Part shown: in pieces, positions 57,443 to 64,000 of the stretch
Layout of the letters: the number at the start of each line of letters is the position of its first letter
Numbering within the stretch: position 1 is the stretch's first letter
Origin: Tiliqua scincoides
Lineage: Eukaryota; Chordata; Lepidosauria; Squamata; Scincidae
Length of the DNA: 64,000 nt
Assembly (NCBI RefSeq): GCF_035046505.1
Contig: NC_089830.1
Coordinates: 20,009,061 to 20,073,060, forward strand
Direction of reading: 5' to 3'
Program-made: the position numbers and the translations under genes
The notes under the pieces: model-generated
Seen by the model: only the letters and a program-made list of their open reading frames with translations
Databases searched by the model: none
What the model was told of the DNA's origin: nothing

Positions 57443-57697
57443 TTAAGAACATAAGAGCATAAGAACAGCCCCACTGGATCAGGCCATAGGCCCATCTAGT
57501 CCAGCTTCCTGTATGTCACAGCGGCCCACCAAATGCCCCAGGGAGCACACCTGATAACAAGAAGACCTGCAAGGCTTCCTGGGAATTGTAGTTAAAAACA
57601 TAAGAACAGCCCCACTGGATCAGGCCATAGGCCCATCTAGTCCAGCTTCCTGTATCTCACAGCGGCCCACCAAATGCCCCAGGGAGCACACCAGACG
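57443..57697 (-). repeat. CR1 tail dimer
   Basis: Two reversed CR1 tails joined by the same linker as at 5958 and 46857, with CTGGGAATTGTAGT at 57579-57592. Confidence 0.82.
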
Positions 57698-57929
57698 GTG
57701 GCGGAAGAACTGGAAAGAGGAGCAGTAGGAAGTTCTGACAATCCCATATTATTTGACTGATTAGTATCAATGCCAATGTGAGATCAATATCAGATCAGCC
57801 GTGCCTCCTTCTGAGATCCTTCTTCTCAGTCCCCTGGAGACTTGTGCCTTTCAATTTTGTAAGCCCAACAGAAACCAGAAGATGGGTGAACACAAAGCCA
57901 ACGCTTCTGAACAAAAGCTTTTTATTCGT

Positions 57930-58165
57930 TCTTCTAGCAAATTTGACACCCAATTCAACCTGTTGCATTACAACTTCATTGTGCAGTTGAGATTGGCTGT
58001 CAGAAACTTCAGTTAATACAAAACACAGCTATGAGGGTGTTGCCTGGAACTGGCTATCCTACTTAAGCAGCTACACTGGCTTCTAATCCATTCCCATGAA
58101 TAATTCAAGGGGGTGGTTACTACCTACGCAATGCTAAACATTTTAGAGTCTATCAAATCACCATC
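57930..58165 (+). mobile_element. L2-like LINE fragment
   Basis: AGCTACACTGGCTTCTAATCC and ATAATTCAAGGGGGTGGTTA resemble the common CR1/L2 block. A similar relic lies at 60310-60440 (CGTCCACACTGGCTCCCTGC). Confidence 0.55.
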
Positions 58166-58169
58166 TTAG

Positions 58170-59505
58170 GTACCCACATGGTGGAGGAAAGGTGGGGTAT
58201 TTAATGCACAGGGGGCCAGTGGCTAGAGGGTCTCACAAGACCTCTCAGAAACAATGGGAAGTGCCTTCCAATCATGCCTGGAAGGCCTTCTGAGGCCTGG
58301 GGAGGCCATGCACAGTCTCCCCACATCTTAGAACACCTCCTGAACATTACTGGAAGAAGCTTCCCATTGTATCCAAGAGGTCCTCTGAGAGCCTCCTGTG
58401 GATTTAATTATCCACAGAATTCGGTATCCACAGGGGGTACTGGAATGAATCCCCAGTAGATACCGAGGGCCCACTTTATTAAGTAAATAAATAATTGCTG
58501 GTCCACCTTCTTCCACACAAGCCTTCCTGAACCCCTTCATTCTTCATCTGAGGACTTTCTCCAGGTTCCCTCAGCATCCAAGGTTAGGAGGGTGATGGAG
58601 ATGATGATGATGATGATGATGAGAGAGGCAATTCGGTTTTGACACTGCATATGGAATGGGAAGCCACCATGTGGCAATTCATGTTTCTCTGCCATATACA
58701 AACTCTTTGTCAGTTCAAGATTGTACAGCTTCCACAAATGTTGAAGTGCACAGTACAGTGTCTTGACAGTGGTGGCCCTGCCCCAAAGCTAGCTGTATAA
58801 CCTTGATCCAATAGTAATTTTTTGTTTGTATGTAAGTTGTAGATAGTCCTTCAGTATGGAACGCCCAGGATGGCATCTAAAACCGATGAGCTGTCCCACT
58901 TCCAAGTCTGTAGAGTTCCCTCTGAGCATTTTATGTGACACTTTTGAGTTAAATGTGGAAAATGTCAAACAACGCAAATTCAAGAAATCAGGGGTTCTTG
59001 ATCTAAGCTATGTACGATCTCGATTGGTCTGGACAACCCCAGGCACTTTCGAGTCAATGTAGCTACAAGAGGAGGTGTTGCATGGTGCTTACAAGACCAG
59101 GTGCCTGCCCTTTCTTTCAAACACAGGCAGGTCCAAAGCATCTCTGCCAAGATACATGTTTAGAGAGCACGTCTGAGACTGGTTGACACTTCCAAAGGCC
59201 GACCTCAGTTCTGGGTTCCATAGGCGTGGATTTTTGCAGTAGCTAAAACTAAGGAGATATTCAGTCACTTGAATACGAAACACCTGGATTCCGAATCCTC
59301 AGACTTTGTAAAGTTTAGGGTCAAGGGATACTCAACTAGATATGGACATTGTTCTGACCTTCAAGAGATAGCAATCTTAATGGACCCACTGTAACTATGA
59401 ATAGGCAGAACTGTGGGCTGGATTGACTCATTAACCGCTGGAAGTCATCATCTCCAATGAATGATGGTGGGTTTTCTTTTGGGGGGGGGGGAAGGGCACA
59501 CTATA
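58170..59505. other. No gene recognised; expected site of the next FCGBP-like exon
   Basis: A phase-1 exon on - should lie below 59889 if the gene continues. No frame here shows domain motifs; a (GAT)n run is at 58594-58621. Confidence 0.45.
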
Positions 59506-59507
59506 TC

Positions 59508-59700
59508 ATGGGTGGCCAAACTTGCCTAACGTAAGAGCCACATACAATAAACTTCAGGTGTTTGAGAGCCACAAGAGAGATGTTTGAGAGCCGCCATATT
59601 TAAGAAGAATTTAAATTTGTCAATGTATTTACTCACCGTGACCATTAAACTTAGGTTTTAATCCAGTGCTCTCTCTAATTATACCGGGTAAATAGTTATA
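59508..59700 (+). mobile_element. Partial hAT MITE, GGTGGCCAAAC class
   Basis: The left end GGGTGGCCAAACTTGCCTAA, then repeated GAGAGCCAC motifs; the right end is not found. Confidence 0.5.
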
Positions 59701-59731
59701 GAGCTTGAAAATTTCTTATTTCATTTTTATA

Positions 59732-59809
59732 TTAAACCATTTTTGCTCAGCGCATATACACAACAGGGATCAAATGTGTACACCTGTGGGCCGGACAAAA
59801 ATGGGTTAA
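59732..59809 (+). mobile_element. Second copy of the TTAA miniature element
   Basis: TTAAACCATTTTTGCTCA at the left and GGACAAAAATGGGTTAA at the right; the core GGGATCAAATGTGTACACCT is shared with 10201-10276. TTAA is present at both ends. Confidence 0.6.
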
Positions 59810-59888
59810 CTGTGATGCAGAAAGGAGCTCAGCCAACATAGGTGTCTGTGGGTGTTTGGAAAATGGAGGTATGCTTAAACTCACATAC

Positions 59889-60577
59889 CCTGCTGTGCTA
59901 TAGTTGTGACTCTCCAGTGACTGATGACTTCTGTAATGGTGTGTGCTACCTGACCATTGGGTAACAGCAGGTCATCGTCACCATTACCATTGAAGTTCCC
60001 ACAAGATCTGAATACTTTATTAGCCAGGTCTGCACTGATGACCACTGTCACGTCTCCGTTGGTGCCGAAGAGAACCCGGAATTGTGAGCCATACCTCACA
60101 GTCACCACTTCCTGGGTCAGACTCACCGATACGTTTTTGGAAGGCTGGACTGGGAGATGCACTAGGTATCCATTCACCTGTAACACACAAGCCACACGGA
60201 GAAAAAAAAGGAACAATTTTTGGGAGGAAGCCAGGATAAGTAGACGTATGGATGATAGCCATGGCTAACTGATCACTGTTTCATGAGAAGGTGAGTGGTT
60301 GTTTTTGCAAGATCAGAGATAGTAACTCTGTTCAAACTCACAAAGCTCTTCCTCTTTGTTATGATTACATCCCAGTCCTTAAGCGTCCACACTGGCTCCC
60401 TGCCACACTTCACATCAACGTCAAATTTCTGTCCCATCTTTCAAACTGAACCACTCCCTTTTCTCCCATCACATGTTGTAAATTCATCCTGTCTAATATA
60501 GATTGCAAATGCTGAACCAGGGACTTCTATAGAGTCCACCCATAATGCATAAGACAAGAACATGTTGTAGCAATCTG

Positions 60578-60648
<71 letters not shown>

Positions 60649-63600
60649 GAATAGGCAACTAGGTGGAAAGAGTGGGAGATGGAAGGGCTGATTTGGGGAA
60701 GGAAGTTGTTATTTGTTATTCGCAGTGTAGTTCTATATCAGAAATAAGACCCATTGAGTTAAATGAGACTTACTTCCAGGTAAGAGTCCTGCAGAGTTAG
60801 AGCCTAATCCTGTGCATGTCTGCTCAGAAGTACATCCCATAATAGTCAATGGGACTTATTCCCAGGAAAGCATGGATAGGATTGCAGCCTTATTCACATT
60901 ATCTTAGGTGAAGAATAAGCTATAGCAGGGCTTCCCAAACTTTTTAGCACTATGACCCGCTCCTGGTCCAAAAAGGTCTCAGTACCCCACTTCCACTCCA
61001 AAAAGGTCTTGGCCACAACCCACTTCCAGTCCAAAAAGCTTTCCATCGCCCTCATTCCCATCTCCACCCTCCCCTTTTGCCAGTCCATGGGAGGAAGGGA
61101 GACTAGCTGTTTGTGGGTTGTCCAGCCTCTCCAGTGCTGTGCTGACAAGATGGGAGTAATACATCCCAGCCCGTCCAGCACAAGGGATAGCAGCCGCTCA
61201 GCGCAGCTGGCCTCAGTGCCAGTTTTGCGCCACTTTGCGCACTTTGTGCCTTGTGCCATAGCAGCAGCTGCCTGGTCTGTTTGAGCACATTTGGGATCAG
61301 GTTGGCACAGCAGGCCCAGATGCTCATGGGGGGGGGGGACTGCAACCTGCTGAATGCTCCTTTATGACCCATGAAAAATGGACTTGCTAACCATTGGTGG
61401 GTCACGATTCACAGTGTGGGAGCTGCTGGGCTATAGAAAGGAATGGATAAAGAAAGAGATAAAGGCAGAAAAGGGGGATAGAACGTGAGTCCTGATGGGG
61501 GCCACTTTCTGTTTCTTACTGAGACAACTCCATTTTGGTTCACCAGCACAGTAAGGTTGTGGAAGTAGACAGTGACGGCCTCCACGGCAGGCGTCCAGCA
61601 CGTAGAACACTTGTGTAGCTTCCCCACCACACGGAACCAGTGCTCAGCCTTTGTGTCAATGAGCGAGGAGATCTCATAGGACCCATCTGGGGGAATATTC
61701 CCAGAGATGCCATCATAAGAGGTGAAGGTGTGTCTGTGGGCAATAGTGCAGTGACCCTCCTGTCGAACGCAGCTCCACTTGGCGTTCCTCAAGACACACA
61801 TCTCTCCAGCGGCACACGGGAGCGGTCTGCACTCCACCTGACCTTGCCGGCGACAGATACATTCTTCTGTGCAATTGGCTGTGATGGTCTTCACTCCGAC
61901 CTGCAGGTTGAAACACAACTGAGTCTGTGATAGAGAAGTGAACGACTGGGCCAGCACTTTGCTCAAGTGGCGCAAAGCATTCTGGGGGCTTCCCGGAAGC
62001 TGCCACACCTGTGCAATCTCAGTGGAAGCTGAGCTCTCACTGCTTCAGGTCAAGCCTAAGTCTCTCCCTGTATACTAACAAGTGTGTGCCTGTTACTGGA
62101 GAGATTAAAGCTGTGGGGGGCAAGAGCTCAGCCTCTCATGCAATCCGGCACCTCTCAGAAACTGGGTGGACAGCGTATACAACCACAGAGGAGCTTCCAC
62201 TTGCTGCCAGGTAAGGGCTGTCACATACCCCAATGGAGATGACGGGAAACTTCCTCTCCATCATAGAGGGGGAGCATTGGACTGCCCCCCCAGCCCCGGC
62301 CTAGCTACGCTACTGCCCTGAGAGTGGCTGGAAATGTGCCAATATTTTTAAAGCAAGACAACAGAACAGGGATGGAAAGAATGGAGAAAAGTTGGTGGGC
62401 AATCGGTATGGGGAGAAAGCCACTTGGGAGTGATTGCGCCCGACCTGTCTCCTTTGTCCCACACATGACCCTCTCACCGAACATTCCCCGCGCATCCACA
62501 GTGTGCTGGTCACTTGCCTTGAACCACACGCCCTTGCGGAAGCACCGGCATTGGCTGACGGGTACGCAGTGGTACCCGGCCATGAAGTAGCCCCTGTTGC
62601 ACTGGCAACCTTCAGCACAGTTGCTGGGACACCTGATAATGCTGGAGGCCTCTTTGCAATCGGTGGGGCAAGTGTTGGCGCAGAGTTCGTAGTGACTGTT
62701 GACTGGGCATTTCGCCGCTGCAAGGAAGGATGGAGGATAGGTTATTATATGATGGGGATGGAGGAAAGGAGGACGTAAAGGAATTAATATTAGCAAGGGG
62801 TGTTGGGCTGGATAGGTGATGATGATGATGATTTATTAGCTTTATTAGCTCAACACTCCACTCCCTGGAATCTTGGGATTTCCAAGCAGGTGAGCAGTGC
62901 AGGTGCATGACAAGACAGACATGTATGCTTCAGCAAATGGTGCCTTTGGCAAGATGAGTCCTGCAAGGAGATGTGTTGGGGGGCCTCTGGCAGTTCCAAT
63001 CCTTGAGGGGGTGCCACTCCTGGGGTATGTCCCAGATGCCATGACTGAGTCACCCAGGGGAGTTTATGGGGAAACCAACTGATAACTCATGTACAGGTAT
63101 ATGCCATTGTGCATGACTATAAGAAAGCACTTCAATGCTAGGGTTGACAGATGCAGGTTGACAGAAGTCTTGCAGATGGGATGCTTAGGACCTTGCACGA
63201 CGGACAGCGTCTCTTTGGGAAGTGGGGGGTGGGAGTACTTACGGCAGAATGTCTGAGTCCTCCAGGGATTGACCTTGATGCCAGCGGCTTGGCAGGCAGT
63301 GACGTAGCCATGGATCACCCGGCATAGGATAACAGGGTTTCCTCTCGCTTTGCAGAGGTCATGCACGCAGTTGTTGAAGAAGATGGTAGGGTTGATAGTG
63401 GAGTAGCAGGCACTGAAAGGGCCGTGTGGAGCTTGCAGGATGCCACACTGGCTGGCGTGCACGTGACTGGCCTTCCGGCTCTCCCGGCAAGTTCCACACC
63501 TGAAAGCAGCACAGTCCTCGGTGCAGGCTGCCGTCGGATCCTCCACTCTCCAGCCAGCCGCAAAGGTGGCGATAGTGGTGGAGGGATGGAGATTGCGTAG

Positions 63601-63816
63601 GAATAGGTCATCACTGGAATTGCCATTGTAATTGCCGCACAGACCACAGGTCTGGCCCTGGTAGGATTCAGGCACCATGACGATAAGATGATAGAGCTGA
63701 TCGAAGGAGACAAACAATCCAAAGTCTGTTCGGATCACCACATTTTCACCATGGTTGTACACCCACATGCCATTACTCTCCAAGCCGAAAGGCAAGTACA
63801 AGGTAGCGCCATTCAC
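59889..63816 (-). CDS. FCGBP/zonadhesin-like secreted VWD-C8-TIL gene, 4 exons, partial
   Basis: Exons on - are 63816-63243 (VWD second half with CGLCGNYNGNSSDDLF, then C8 with CGILQAPHGPFSACYS), 62717-62518 (TIL, CPVNSHYELCANTCPTDC), 61900-61520 (Cys-rich linker and a divergent VWD first half, HTFTSYDG, YEISSLIDTKAEHWFRVV) and 60177-59889 (VWD second half, CGNFNGNGDDDLLLPNG). Phases agree at every junction: 1, 0, 0, with 1 going out. Intron TIL-to-VWD uses a GC donor (AAG|GCAAGT). Known: such proteins are disulfide-linked parts of mucus or extracellular matrix. The last VWD lacks the usual GDPHY start and has RSCGN instead of CGLCGN, as often in a terminal domain. Exons upstream lie beyond the right edge; the next exon after 59889 was not recognised. 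Orientation is opposite to the + copies at 48-54 kb. Confidence 0.85.
60579..60648. repeat. (GATA)n microsatellite
   Basis: About 17 tetranucleotide units in an intron or flank of the FCGBP-like - gene. Confidence 0.95.
60926..61428 (+). mobile_element. hAT MITE, CAGGGCTTCCCAAAC class
   Basis: 503 bp; left end CAGGGCTTCCCAAACT, right end GTGTGGGAGCTGCTG, flanks AGCTATAG and GGCTATAG (seven of eight). It lies inside an intron of the FCGBP-like - gene. Confidence 0.75.
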
Positions 63817-64000
63817 CTGTGGTAGTAGTGGGAGGGAAGCGTTAGCAAGCATCAAGCAGCCAGGCAGTTCAACTGGTCAGTCACCTGCTTTTTCCAAGTC
63901 AGCCTCCCCCTCCCTTTGCTGTCTAAAGTCCTTGCCCCTGTGCCAAAAGGACTGTAGCCAAAGCTAGCAAAACAGCTACCGAGAATATGGAAGTTCTGGG

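Noticed and set aside
59089-59283. - frame after TTTTAG as the next FCGBP-like exon
   Set aside because: The phase does not fit the upstream donor and no domain residues are visible.
60579-60648. CRISPR-like array
   Set aside because: Plain GATA microsatellite without spacers.

Overview
The window looks like a squamate reptile (lizard or snake) nuclear chromosome. CR1 LINE tails end in TTCTTATG repeats, tRNA-derived SINEs carry the usual squamate layout, 5S rRNA-derived SINEs are abundant, and there are many hAT-type MITEs with 8-bp target duplications. Every host gene is split into short exons by introns inflated with repeats. The species cannot be named from the sequence.

Two complete small immune genes were rebuilt from exons with matching phases. 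HCST (DAP10-like adaptor) lies on + at 9221-20069 and TYROBP (DAP12) on - at 30137-43468. They face each other tail to tail with about 10 kb between them, the arrangement known in mammals, where the pair is very close. Both encode a short signal peptide, a stub ectodomain, a transmembrane helix with a central Asp, and a short signalling tail. TYROBP keeps a canonical ITAM. The HCST tail reads YINV where the known DAP10 motif is YINM, plus an extra upstream YEN.

The right third holds pieces of IgGFc-binding-protein (FCGBP)-type genes. On + there is an N-terminal-domain exon (48264), a signal-peptide exon (51325) and a half-VWD exon (53405), out of normal gene order and partly damaged. On -, four consistent exons (63816 down to 59889) encode VWD-C8-TIL-VWD and belong to a gene that runs off the right edge.

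Nearly everything else is repeats: about a dozen 5S-SINEs, including a dimer and a trimer; tRNA SINEs; CR1 and L2-like tails; an APE-type LINE that shares its 3' end with the 5S-SINE; a hAT DNA transposon with a decayed ZBED5-like transposase; numerous hAT MITEs; miniature TTAA-flanked elements; and microsatellites. Nested insertions give a relative order in several places, best at 35130-37313 (hAT MITE, then an L2-like tail, then a 5'-inverted LINE). No CRISPR array, bacterial gene or recognisable endogenous retrovirus was seen; one GC-rich insert at about 48931-49722 could be a solo LTR.
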